This document shows positions 1-6,158 of a stretch of 9,003 bases of DNA, piece after piece (the stretch's first letter is position 1; each line of letters starts with the position of its first letter). The notes beneath the pieces are model-generated. The model made no database searches and was not told where the DNA came from. It saw only the letters and a program-made list of their open reading frames with translations. Origin of the DNA: JBMYTN01 sp049604415 (GTDB lineage Bacteria > Pseudomonadota > Alphaproteobacteria > Rhodospirillales > Rhodospirillaceae); assembly GCA_049604415.1 (NCBI GenBank), contig JBMYTN010000080.1, positions 1-9,003 on the forward strand, in the 5' to 3' direction. The position numbers and the translations under genes were made by a program.

Positions 1-54
1 TTTTGAGACCCAATCCTCAGGGATGAGATGATGCCATGTGGTGTTTTCTTGCAT
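1..54 (-). CDS. Partial CDS, N-terminus of an unrecognised protein
   Basis: Only the first 18 codons are inside the window, reading MQENTTWHHLIPEDWVSK from an ATG at 54-52. A good ribosome binding site, AAGAAGGAG (about 61-69 on the minus strand), lies 6 bases upstream. The same AAGAAGGAG motif precedes the 677-residue gene, whose stop is 50 bases upstream, so the two are probably co-transcribed. The fragment is too short to assign a family. The start is supported by the ribosome binding site and the open frame to the window edge. Confidence 0.6.
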   Translation of the reverse strand, partial: MQENTTWHHLIPEDWVSK

Positions 55-104
55 GGACGTCTCCTTCTTGGTACGCAATTTCCAGTCATACCGATCGTTT
101 GACT

Positions 105-2138
105 CTACTCATCTTCCTCTCCGATTGCGACCTCTTGTCCGATTGCCACTGCGCCGACCGGGGCCACACTGTTGAAATGGATCTTATAGTTTAGGCGTGG
201 GGTCTTGTTGACATAGGAGCGAATGCGCGCCGCAACCTCCGGAAAATTTTCTTTAATTCGGTCGGGGGCGGTCAAGTACATCCGGATCGCCTCAGCAACA
301 TATTCAGCATCCCAGCTTTCCAAAGGATAGCCGTAACTGCCAGGGTTGAATTTATGTTTTGCACCTGGATGTCCACCTCGGCTCAGGTGATAGATGTCTT
401 GCAAAGACTCTCTAATGTCGTCCAAGTACATGCCGTTTTTTTTCCGCACTGCCATCACTGTGCGATCAATGGCATGGCCGACTTCATGGGCCAGCACAAG
501 ACGGGCCTGTTCTGGCGGCAGGGTTTCATCGATCGAGATCCTCATGGGTTTTCCCGTTGTCGGGCTTATTTGCACTTTACCCAATGAGGTTCCTAGATGT
601 TTTGATCCACGCGCGACATATTCGACTTTGGTGCCAGTCAAATCCTCGGCCAAGACATGGAGCTGGTCCATTGTCAGATGGAATTCCACTTTGTTGTCTT
701 TACCGGAACCACCAGCCACGAAACGAGCGTGCACTTTTCTGTTTTCTGGGTCGCGCACAAATTTTCCATCTTTGTCACGATGGCCGGTCCTGGATCCTGG
801 GAGTGGTTCACTGGTGGTGTTGAAGTGGGATGCTGGGAACCGATCCGTCTTGTTGGTCGTCATGGCGTCGTCGATGACGGTATCGGAGTGACCAAAATAG
901 CGGTTTCTGAGTTTGTTGAGGATGTCGCCAACCTCATCGGCGACCTGTTTTCCGTATTTACCGACTAAGCCACCGGTGCCAAAGTTCAGGGCAAAGTTGA
1001 AGGCATCCCAATTGGCATAGCTGCCGCCTAGTAACAAGTAATCCGGCCATAGGGCGGCCTCGGCAAAGCCAATGACGGAGTTGGGAACCGCCCAGGTTCT
1101 CTCACCCTCCGGCGTGTAGGCCCGAGGTAGATAGTCATTGCGGCCAATCAGGTCCTTATCAAGGCCAAAGTAATTCATGGCGTGTTCGTTCAAGGTTTCT
1201 GGAACGTCACCTTCGTAATGGCGCCAATGCAAGGGGATCGGGTCTTCTTGGTTATAGAATGGTGAGTGGAGTTCACGCGTTTGGATCTGCCCTGGTCCGT
1301 CCATTGGCGGCACGGCGTAATCTTGGCTTTGCTCTGGCGGCAGGGGTCCGCTGTTATCAGCGATATTCATGAACCCCGTTTCTCGCTGCGGAACCGGTTG
1401 TCCGATGGGACCGGACGCATAGAGGGTGGACGGAGGGGCTGCGGTCGCTGACCCTTGGCCCTCACGGGGGATGGGCTGGGATGCATTTGACAAGAACGTG
1501 GCATCTCCCTGTGCTCCCACTTCTCTGGGATCCAGGGCGAACGGATCCTGTTGGGTGGCGTGATCCGGCCTCTCGGAACGCAGCCCTTGGCCCAGTCTGC
1601 CGAGGGCAGATCTCAGTGGGCTTGGCTGCGCCTGTGGGTGGGGGGGGTCTGCATAGGGGTCCATGAAGCGCGCTTCCTCCCCCATGGCATGCGCCGAGGG
1701 ATCGGAAAAGAGACGGGCTTCAGGTGCCATCGCATAGGTGTTCGGGTCCCGCCGAGGACCGGTTGCGCGGCTTCGCCTCGGCCCCATTGGGCTCGCCAAG
1801 TCCTGCGGGTTTGGCGCGTCGACATAGGGCTCTGAGAAACGCCCTTCCTCCCGGAGGGGGGGCGACCCCAGGCCCTGCCTAGCGGCGCGGGCGCGGTTTG
1901 CTGCGTCGACCTCATCCATCAATGCAAAGTTCTCCTGCAGCAAGGCCATCACGCTTTGCTTTTTGGGCATGCCTGGCGGTGTGTTCATCTCCGCCTTCAG
2001 CTCATCTTCCTCCAATGCTTTCAAAAACAGCTCTGGATCCCAGCCGTGGCGTAGGAAAGACCGGCGGCGTTTTGGGGCGCTGTCGGAGCCTCTCGTGAGA
2101 GGAGCTTGGGTCTTGGGGGTGTTTTGATCACGGGACAT
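105..2138 (-). CDS. Large phage-type protein with C-terminal HEXXH zinc-metallopeptidase domain
   Basis: This is a 677-residue protein in two parts. Residues 1 to about 290 are rich in Pro, Arg, Gln and Ser and look disordered. They contain an imperfect 16-residue repeat (97-112 and 154-169, pattern EE-x-RF-xx-PY-x-D-x-P-x-PQ) with a degenerate version at 139-153. The C-terminal part, about 470-650, carries LAHEVGHAID; His551, Glu552 and His555 match the HEXXH zinc site. A downstream AEYVAEA segment (Glu612 or Glu616) could supply the third ligand, as in gluzincin-type peptidases. Such domains occur in phage polyvalent or virion-associated proteins, so a protein injected or packaged with DNA is possible, but this is inference. 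The ATG at 2138 has AAGAAGGAG 9 bases upstream. No signal peptide is visible; residues 352-392 are moderately hydrophobic. It lies downstream of the terminase gene and repeat A on the same strand. Confidence 0.8.
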   Translation of the reverse strand: MSRDQNTPKTQAPLTRGSDSAPKRRRSFLRHGWDPELFLKALEEDELKAEMNTPPGMPKKQSVMALLQENFALMDEVDAANRARAARQGLGSPPLREEGRFSEPYVDAPNPQDLASPMGPRRSRATGPRRDPNTYAMAPEARLFSDPSAHAMGEEARFMDPYADPPHPQAQPSPLRSALGRLGQGLRSERPDHATQQDPFALDPREVGAQGDATFLSNASQPIPREGQGSATAAPPSTLYASGPIGQPVPQRETGFMNIADNSGPLPPEQSQDYAVPPMDGPGQIQTRELHSPFYNQEDPIPLHWRHYEGDVPETLNEHAMNYFGLDKDLIGRNDYLPRAYTPEGERTWAVPNSVIGFAEAALWPDYLLLGGSYANWDAFNFALNFGTGGLVGKYGKQVADEVGDILNKLRNRYFGHSDTVIDDAMTTNKTDRFPASHFNTTSEPLPGSRTGHRDKDGKFVRDPENRKVHARFVAGGSGKDNKVEFHLTMDQLHVLAEDLTGTKVEYVARGSKHLGTSLGKVQISPTTGKPMRISIDETLPPEQARLVLAHEVGHAIDRTVMAVRKKNGMYLDDIRESLQDIYHLSRGGHPGAKHKFNPGSYGYPLESWDAEYVAEAIRMYLTAPDRIKENFPEVAARIRSYVNKTPRLNYKIHFNSVAPVGAVAIGQEVAIGEEDE

Positions 2139-2202
2139 GTCTGGGTTCTCCTTCTTTGGGAAATCTGCATCACGCGATGCGGGATGGTGTTGAGTGGTTT
2201 GT

Positions 2203-2433
2203 TCTGTTTTTTGCAGCCCTCAGTCGCCGGGCGGAGTTTTTTCGGCCCTCGCCGGGCGCCGCTGGCGCGGCTTGGTTTTCGGCAGCACAGGCCGCCGGGC
2301 CTGCGGTCGCAGGCCTTGGGGACTTACTTCTCCCTCCCGAGTGTTGTGGGCACTCGACTTCAGGCCCTGCGCAAACACTCCCCCCTGCTGGGAAGCATCA
2401 GGGCTCCAGGCCCCTGCCTGGGCCCCTGCCTGG
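2203..2433 (-). repeat. GC-rich structured repeat, copy A (minus orientation)
   Basis: Read on the minus strand, this copy begins right after the terminase stop codon and ends about 65 bases before the 677-residue gene. It has the same order as copies B and C: a head at about 2380-2422 (AGGC/GCCT hairpin, then a GGAGC/GCTTCC hairpin, then CAGCA and a G run), and a body with further hairpins. One body hairpin is CGAGTG-CCCACAA-CACTCG (2338-2356) and another is GGCCTGC-GACC-GCAGGCC. A third is GGCGGC/GCTGCC, and the tail reads GAGGGCCGAAAAAACT. The head contains a small extra duplication of AGGCAGGGGCCC, and the far end (2203-2235) resembles the shortened end of C1. No coding frame is needed to explain this stretch. 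Confidence 0.85.
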
Positions 2434-2967
2434 TTAGGGGTCTTGGGGGTCGACGATTTTGCGGATCAGGATGACGGGGCTGCCATCGGGGCCGGAAAGT
2501 TCGACCTTATCCCTGAACATGCCCAGATGCTTGCCCAGGTCGACCAGGGGGCCGCGTTTGTCGGCCAGTTTGATTTTGACCCGGCGGACTTCGCGGGCGT
2601 CTTTGCCGCGTCCGGATAGGAAATCTTCCACCGTTGCCTCGGTGATGGCGGCGGCGTGGTCGCGGTTCAGTTGGCTGAGGTCCAGATAGGGATCGCCGTC
2701 TTCGTTGATGCGCATGTAGTCGGCCATATTGGCGAAGGCGAGCCGGGCGAGCTCCTGAACCACTTGGTCCTGGGTGATTTCGGTGCGCTGGGCTCGGGCC
2801 GCCAGGGCGGTTGCGATGGCTTCGGCGATTTCGGGGGTTTGCCGCAGGCGGGTGCCGTAACTGCTTGCAGAGGCTTCAGAATATCCGGCGCGGACGGCGG
2901 CTTTGGTGGCGTTCAGATCGATCAAGTACTCATCGACAAAGCGCTGTTGTTTTGGGCTTAGGGTCAT
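2434..2967 (-). CDS. Phage terminase small subunit
   Basis: The product (177 residues from the ATG at 2967) should be the DNA-recognition subunit of the packaging terminase. It binds the packaging site and hands phage DNA to the large ATPase/nuclease subunit. The first 60 residues match the Terminase_2 small-subunit pattern: LSPKQQRFVDEYLIDLNATK, then AAVRAGYS, then a helix-turn-helix-like region ending PEIAEAI. A middle segment (RTEITQDQVVQELARLAFAN) and a C-terminal tail with DKRGPLVDLGKHLGMF are also typical. An upstream in-frame TTG at 3003 is rejected as start because it lies in the loop of a terminator hairpin. The ATG at 2967 has GGGGGA 6 bases upstream. No large-subunit gene follows in the window; repeat A comes next. 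Transcription probably depends on read-through of the terminator just upstream. Confidence 0.92.
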   Translation of the reverse strand: MTLSPKQQRFVDEYLIDLNATKAAVRAGYSEASASSYGTRLRQTPEIAEAIATALAARAQRTEITQDQVVQELARLAFANMADYMRINEDGDPYLDLSQLNRDHAAAITEATVEDFLSGRGKDAREVRRVKIKLADKRGPLVDLGKHLGMFRDKVELSGPDGSPVILIRKIVDPQDP

Positions 2968-2982
2968 AAGGGATCCCCCAAT

Positions 2983-3018
2983 AAAAAAACCCGCCAGCGA
3001 CAAAGTCGGGCGGGTTTT
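2983..3018 (-). terminator. Strong intrinsic terminator ahead of the terminase gene
   Basis: The outer stem CCCGCC (2990-2995) pairs with GGCGGG (3009-3014). An inner stem CGAC (2998-3001)/GTCG (3005-3008) closes a 3-base loop, leaving only a 2-base bulge. On the minus strand it is followed by seven T residues (2989-2983); on the plus strand by four T. It is best read as a leftward terminator, possibly working both ways. It sits between a good leftward promoter and the terminase start, so it would block terminase expression unless overridden. Confidence 0.85.
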
Positions 3019-3051
3019 AGGCGCAGTTCTCGAGCCTGCATTTCGGAAGGA

Positions 3052-3080
3052 TTTTTACCTAGGGCCATACCACTTGTCAA
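3052..3080 (-). promoter_or_regulatory. Predicted sigma70-type promoter, leftward, before terminator and terminase
   Basis: On the minus strand a perfect TTGACA -35 box (3080-3075) is followed by a 17-base spacer and TAAAAA (3057-3052), a 4-of-6 match to the -10 consensus. Transcription would start near 3045 and reach the terminator hairpin within about 60 bases. It begins just downstream of the stop of the 229-residue gene. Its placement mirrors late promoters of lambda-like phages. Confidence 0.6.
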
Positions 3081-3103
3081 GGCTTTTTTCACGCATGAGC
3101 CGA

Positions 3104-3793
3104 CTAAAAACGTCTTGCGATCATTGATATGTGGATTGCCTCTAGAGCTTCTCGTAATGCGAGCAGGGCGGGGTCGGCCTCCAGGGAGTCCAGGCTCAGC
3201 GGCAGCAGATTGTCGATCACCACGCAATCCAGCACCTCTAGGGCCAGGGCCGGTTGGCTGCAATTCAGGGTGACGGCCTGGCGCATGGTGGCGAACAGGC
3301 GGCCCATCTTGCGGGTCAAAGCGGCGCGTTCGGGATCTTCCTCCGGTGTTGGGCTCAGGGCTGCGGCGCTGCCGTCGGTCATCTCCAGCATCATGCCGCG
3401 TGGATTGCGCCGGGGCAGGCCGCGCAGATGGTAATAGCGCAGCCAGATCTCGCGATACCGCTCGGCGGCATAGGCCATGTCGTCGGTGATCGCCTCGGTC
3501 TCGATACCCGCGAGCTCCAGCATGCGCCGGGTCCGCTTGTTCTTTTTGCCGGTCCAACACCACATCAGCTGGCCCAACGCCGTGCCCGCTGCCGGGTCTG
3601 CCATCAGGTTCAGGGCCGCTTTGGTGCCGGTTGGGGGCGCGGGCAGGCCAAGCTCGGCGGCGCGGCGGGCCAACAGCTCCGGCGTTGGCGAGGCCTCATG
3701 GCTGACCTGCTTGACCTTGCCGCTGGGATGGCGGGGTCTGGCCGAGCGCGGACGTCCGCCCCGGCGGCTGGCGCGCTTGCGATGTCTAGGCAT
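3104..3793 (-). CDS. Unrecognised phage protein, candidate late-gene regulator by position
   Basis: The 229-residue product is not assigned to a family. It has a strongly basic N-terminus (RHRKRASRRGGRPRSARPRH), a middle part rich in helices (about residues 40-135, with RYREIWLRYYHLRG), and an acidic and leucine-rich C-terminal part. No zinc-finger cysteine cluster, signal peptide or membrane helix is seen. The ATG at 3793 has GGAGG 7 bases upstream and overlaps the previous gene by 8 bases, so the two are translationally linked. It is the last gene of the early operon and is followed directly by promoter, terminator and terminase. That is the position of Q-type antiterminators in lambda-like phages, and its length is near that of lambda Q. 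The regulator role is inference from position only; a DNA-binding or recombination protein is equally possible. Confidence 0.7.
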   Translation of the reverse strand: MPRHRKRASRRGGRPRSARPRHPSGKVKQVSHEASPTPELLARRAAELGLPAPPTGTKAALNLMADPAAGTALGQLMWCWTGKKNKRTRRMLELAGIETEAITDDMAYAAERYREIWLRYYHLRGLPRRNPRGMMLEMTDGSAAALSPTPEEDPERAALTRKMGRLFATMRQAVTLNCSQPALALEVLDCVVIDNLLPLSLDSLEADPALLALREALEAIHISMIARRF

Positions 3794-4391
3794 CGGCGGG
3801 CCTCCGGGGTTTGATCAGGGCGCGCACGGCTTGGGCCTTGGCCGGATCCGGGACCGGCATTGCACCAAGCCGTTGGCTCTGAGGGTCTTCGCCAGCACCC
3901 CTACCGGCAGCCTGAAGCGCGCTTGGGGTCAGGCGGGCTTTCAGGGCGGCGGCCTTGATCCGGGCGGCCAGGGCGCTGCGTTGGGCTTGCTCCGGCGCGA
4001 TCAAGGCGGTCAGCTCGGCGGCCTTGGGCGGAAAGCGTAGGCGACGGATCGCCCGGTCCACCGCCAGCGGCAACAGGTCGCCGGGCAGGTCCGAGAGCAC
4101 CTTGGCCAGGACCATGGCGTAGATCTGCTCGTCGCTGCCCGTGGGCGTGCCGAAATAGCCGATCAGGATTTTGATATGGCGTTTGACCTCCTGGGGCGGG
4201 GCGGGGCGGTTGGCCTCGGCAAGTTCCTCGGTCACGGCGGCCACATCCAGCCCGGCGGGCAGGTCATCGACGTAGGCCCAGTCCTTTAGCATCAAGCAGG
4301 CCTTCGACGGTTGCCAGGGCGCGGTCCCGTCGGTCGGCTTCTTTGTCGGCAGCGCTGCGGTGTTGCTTGTTCTGGGAGCGGGCTGTGTCAT
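3786..4391 (-). CDS. Probable phage helicase-loader-like replication protein
   Basis: The 201-residue product has a central block (about residues 79-130) with the pattern Y-F-G-x...-DE-x...-VL-x-DLPGDLL-x...-AV-x...-FPPKAAEL. This resembles small helical helicase-loader or replisome-organiser proteins of phages, such as the G39P type, in which a FPP-I/L-E element follows two helices. No ATP-binding motif is present, so it is not a DnaC-type ATPase. It would bring the host or phage helicase to the origin with the upstream DUF1376 protein. The ATG at 4391 has a perfect AGGAGG 5 bases upstream, which decides the start although it overlaps the DUF1376 gene by 128 bases. An internal ATG at 4292 with GAAGG 8 bases upstream could give a shorter form. 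Family assignment is by pattern only and moderate. Confidence 0.72.
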   Translation of the reverse strand: MTQPAPRTSNTAALPTKKPTDGTAPWQPSKACLMLKDWAYVDDLPAGLDVAAVTEELAEANRPAPPQEVKRHIKILIGYFGTPTGSDEQIYAMVLAKVLSDLPGDLLPLAVDRAIRRLRFPPKAAELTALIAPEQAQRSALAARIKAAALKARLTPSALQAAGRGAGEDPQSQRLGAMPVPDPAKAQAVRALIKPRRPADA

Positions 4392-5193
4392 GGGAGCCTC
4401 CTGTGCGAGGGGATGAGGGCGAGGAGCGGGCCTTCAGGGCCTTGGTGATCCAGGGGACGGGATCGAGCGGTCGTTCCCGGGCGGCGGCTTGCAGCGCCTC
4501 CAGCACTGGGCCGTCGCCATGCTGGGCCAGCCATTTGCCGACCAGGGCCCGGGTGGCGCGGTCGGAGGATCCGGTTTTGGCCGATAGCCAGCGCAGGCAG
4601 GGCCCGAAGATCTGCGCCTTCAGGTCCTCCGGATCGTCCCCCGCTTTTGCGGTTTGTGGCGGGGTATGGGTGGGTGGATGGTTTGGGGCTGGGGCGGGCG
4701 CGGCGCCCCCATCGGGGGAGCCTGCGCTGAATAAGACAGCTGTCTTATTCGAACTCTGGACTCTGGCTTTTGGACTCGCAGGGGATTTGCTGGAAACTTG
4801 CTCGTCCTCTTGCAGTCCTAATGCAGGCAGGACACCCTGATTCCGTTGGCTTTTTTTGCGTTCTGCGGTCCAGCGGGCTTTGGCGGCCTGGGTGCGGTGG
4901 GCGGAAATATCCTGGCGTTTTTTGATCTCCGCCTCGACCCGGTCATTGCGCAGCACACCGTCCTGGTGGCTGACCTTGCCCATGGCGATCAGGGTTTCCA
5001 GCGCCTTCTTGAAGGTGCCTTTGGCGCAGCCGCACAGCCGCGACAGCCGGGCGTCATCCCGAGGAAGCGCGCCGCCAGCCTCATACATCATGGCGATCAA
5101 GGTGATATACAGGCCGGTCTCGGTGGGGCTGAGGCTGCGGGTTCCGGCCAGCCAGTCGCTGGGGTAAAACTTAATCCACGGGGTCTCGGTCAC
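4264..5193 (-). CDS. DUF1376 (YdaU-like) phage replication protein
   Basis: The N-terminal domain, residues about 5-95, has the DUF1376 signature PWIKFYPSDWLAGT, followed by SPTETGLYITLIAMMYEAGG, a helix-turn-helix-like part and LRNDRVEAEIKKR. The family is common in prophage replication blocks beside helicase loaders, where it is thought to replace initiators such as lambda O; its activity is not firmly established. A Pro/Ala-rich linker (about 115-185) joins it to a C-terminal region with WLAQHGDGPVLEALQAA and DPVPWITKAL. The GTG at 5193 is preferred because the family starts a few residues before PW and GGGGG lies about 10 bases upstream. A GTG at 5244 would add 17 residues but has no ribosome binding site. 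The linker contains a 22-bp DNA palindrome. It is the first gene of the leftward operon and its promoter overlaps a putative repressor site. Confidence 0.85.
   Translation of the reverse strand: MTETPWIKFYPSDWLAGTRSLSPTETGLYITLIAMMYEAGGALPRDDARLSRLCGCAKGTFKKALETLIAMGKVSHQDGVLRNDRVEAEIKKRQDISAHRTQAAKARWTAERKKSQRNQGVLPALGLQEDEQVSSKSPASPKARVQSSNKTAVLFSAGSPDGGAAPAPAPNHPPTHTPPQTAKAGDDPEDLKAQIFGPCLRWLSAKTGSSDRATRALVGKWLAQHGDGPVLEALQAAARERPLDPVPWITKALKARSSPSSPRTGGSHDTARSQNKQHRSAADKEADRRDRALATVEGLLDAKGLGLRR
4729..4777. repeat. 22-bp perfect palindrome plus short tandem repeats, possible origin
   Basis: GAATAAGACAG (4729-4739) is followed directly by its reverse complement (4740-4750), giving a perfect palindrome. 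Next to it are two adjacent copies of ACTCTGG (4753-4759 and 4760-4766), and GGACTC occurs at 4758-4763 and again at 4772-4777. The block is AT-rich inside a very GC-rich gene and falls in the poorly conserved linker of the DUF1376 protein. In lambda the origin lies inside the initiator gene O, so an origin or binding site is a reasonable idea but is not shown. Confidence 0.5.
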
Positions 5194-5283
5194 GGCGGCA
5201 CAACCCCCATGTGGACGGTTTTGGCGGTGGTACGGCGCGACCACAGGGTGAGATACTCGGATGCTTGCTCCATAATGCGGAAT

Positions 5284-5311
5284 ATGGTACGTAAAGTACC
5301 CTTACTGTCAA
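5284..5311 (-). promoter_or_regulatory. Predicted promoter for the leftward replication operon
   Basis: On the minus strand a perfect TTGACA (5311-5306) is followed by a 16-base spacer and TACCAT (5289-5284), a 4-of-6 match to the -10 consensus. The first operator-like palindrome (5286-5300) lies across the spacer and -10 box, so repressor bound there would block RNA polymerase. Transcription would start near 5277 and run into the DUF1376 gene. Confidence 0.6.
5286..5300. promoter_or_regulatory. Operator-like palindrome O1
   Basis: GGTAC-GTAAA-GTACC is a perfect 5-bp inverted repeat around a 5-base centre. It sits on the leftward promoter, between the divergent repressor and replication genes. 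Its sequence recurs with two differences at 6102-6116 and with four at 5319-5333, which suggests a family of repressor sites. Confidence 0.65.
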
Positions 5312-5318
5312 GCAGAAC

Positions 5319-5333
5319 GGCACCAATAGTACC
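5319..5333. promoter_or_regulatory. Operator-like palindrome O2
   Basis: GGCACCAATAGTACC matches O1 at 11 of 15 positions. Its right half-site GTACC is identical and its left half-site GGCAC differs by one base. The centre lies 33 bases from that of O1. Confidence 0.5.
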
Positions 5334-5342
5334 GAATAATTG

Positions 5343-5357
5343 GATACACTCCGTACC
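5343..5357. promoter_or_regulatory. Operator-like palindrome O3 touching the repressor start codon
   Basis: GATAC-ACTCC-GTACC keeps the two half-sites (one mismatch) with the same 5-base spacing, but the centre is not conserved. It ends at the base before the repressor ATG at 5358. A weak -10-like TACACT (5345-5350) is inside it. No ribosome binding site precedes the ATG, so the repressor mRNA may be leaderless and this site could serve autoregulation. Confidence 0.4.
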
Positions 5358-6077
5358 ATGCGCACATCACATGCACCACCGCCTCTCGGCCCGCCCAATG
5401 AACGCCTGCGTCAGGCACGCCAGGCCGCCGGGTTTGAGTCCGCCGCCGCCGCGTCGACCCGGTTTGGCTGGTCAGAAAACACCTATAAGAGCCACGAAAA
5501 CGGCATGCGGGGCATCCGCGCCGATGTGGCGGAGAAATATGCCCGGGCGTTTCAGGTCTCCCGGGAATGGCTGCTGTTCGGCTCGGACCCCGGCGTGCCT
5601 GAGGCCACCAGCCTCGGCGGACCGTCGGATATCGGACCGGAGATCATCCCGGCCCAGGAGCTGGTCGGTACCGTCGCCGATTTACCGGTCTATGCCAGCG
5701 CAGAGGGCGGTGCGGATGGGGAAATGATCGTCGAGACCAGCCCGATTGAGTTCGTCAAACGCCCGGAGCCGCTGCTAACCGTGCGCGGCGGCTTTGCGGT
5801 CTACATCACCGGGGAGTCCATGGAGCCAGCCTATTTTCGCGGCGACCGGGCGCTGGTTCACCCCTCGAAGCCGTTCCAGCGCGGCCGGGCGCATTTGTTT
5901 GTCGGCACCGACCAGGCCGGCCATCAACGCGCCTTGGTCAAGGTCCTGACCAGCTGGACCGCCGAGGACTGGCTGGTCCGGCAATATAATCCGGCCCCGG
6001 GCCAGAGCGCCGAATTCTCCCTGTCCCGGACCGATTGGCCCAAAGCGTTGCTGATTGTGGGCAAATATGATGCATAG
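5358..6077 (+). CDS. CI/LexA-like prophage repressor (helix-turn-helix plus S24 peptidase)
   Basis: The 239-residue product should keep the lytic genes off and be inactivated by self-cleavage during DNA damage. The N-terminal part, residues about 14-75, is an XRE-type helix-turn-helix: NERLRQARQAAGFESAAAAS, then FGWSENTYKSHENG, ending in SREWLLFG. The C-terminal part is an S24/LexA-type protease: Ser154 in GESMEPAYFRGD and Lys195 in ALVKVL form the expected Ser-Lys pair. The segment PVYASAEGGADGEM lies where the cleavage site is expected, with AEGG in place of the classical Ala-Gly. The ATG at 5358 is chosen over an in-frame TTG at 5340; neither has a ribosome binding site, which fits a leaderless mRNA. 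It is divergent from the replication operon, with three operator-like palindromes between them and one more after its stop. Confidence 0.93.
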   Translation: MRTSHAPPPLGPPNERLRQARQAAGFESAAAASTRFGWSENTYKSHENGMRGIRADVAEKYARAFQVSREWLLFGSDPGVPEATSLGGPSDIGPEIIPAQELVGTVADLPVYASAEGGADGEMIVETSPIEFVKRPEPLLTVRGGFAVYITGESMEPAYFRGDRALVHPSKPFQRGRAHLFVGTDQAGHQRALVKVLTSWTAEDWLVRQYNPAPGQSAEFSLSRTDWPKALLIVGKYDA

Positions 6078-6078
6078 G

Positions 6079-6093
6079 AATACGAAACGTATT
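6079..6093. repeat. Short inverted repeat after the repressor stop
   Basis: AATACG-AAA-CGTATT is a perfect 6-bp inverted repeat that starts one base after the repressor stop codon. It is AT-rich and lacks a long T run, so it is at best a weak terminator. It could instead be a protein binding site next to operator O4. Confidence 0.4.
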
Positions 6094-6101
6094 TGATAGC
6101 A

Positions 6102-6116
6102 GGTTCGTAATGTACC
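6102..6116. promoter_or_regulatory. Operator-like palindrome O4 upstream of the 122-residue gene
   Basis: GGTTCGTAATGTACC matches O1 (GGTACGTAAAGTACC) at 13 of 15 positions. It lies in the short gap between the repressor gene and the next rightward gene, 42 bases before the ATG at 6159. Its right half forms TACCAT, the same hexamer proposed as -10 box in the leftward promoter. A TTGATA (6093-6098) lies only 14 bases before it, so no promoter is placed with confidence. Confidence 0.55.
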
Positions 6117-6158
6117 ATTCTCTCTCCCTCAGCGTGATTGCCCTGTGGAGAGACCCCG

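Noticed and set aside
1613..1915. 100-residue frame inside the 677-residue gene
   Set aside because: It follows the repetitive part of the real gene in another frame; its protein-like repeats come from the underlying DNA repeats.
2968..3003. TTG start at 3003 giving a terminase 12 residues longer
   Set aside because: The added codons lie inside the terminator hairpin and T run; the ATG at 2967 has its own ribosome binding site and matches the usual start of the family.
2964..3563. 199-residue minus-strand frame overlapping the 229-residue gene
   Set aside because: It runs through the promoter and terminator and has an Arg/Pro-rich composition typical of a wrong frame in GC-rich DNA; the gene at 3104-3793 has a ribosome binding site and operon overlap.
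5194..5244. GTG start at 5244 for the DUF1376 gene
   Set aside because: No ribosome binding site precedes it and the extra residues do not resemble the family; kept only as an alternative.
6079..6093. Intrinsic terminator of the repressor gene
   Set aside because: The stem is short and AT-rich and lacks a T run, so it is listed only as an inverted repeat.
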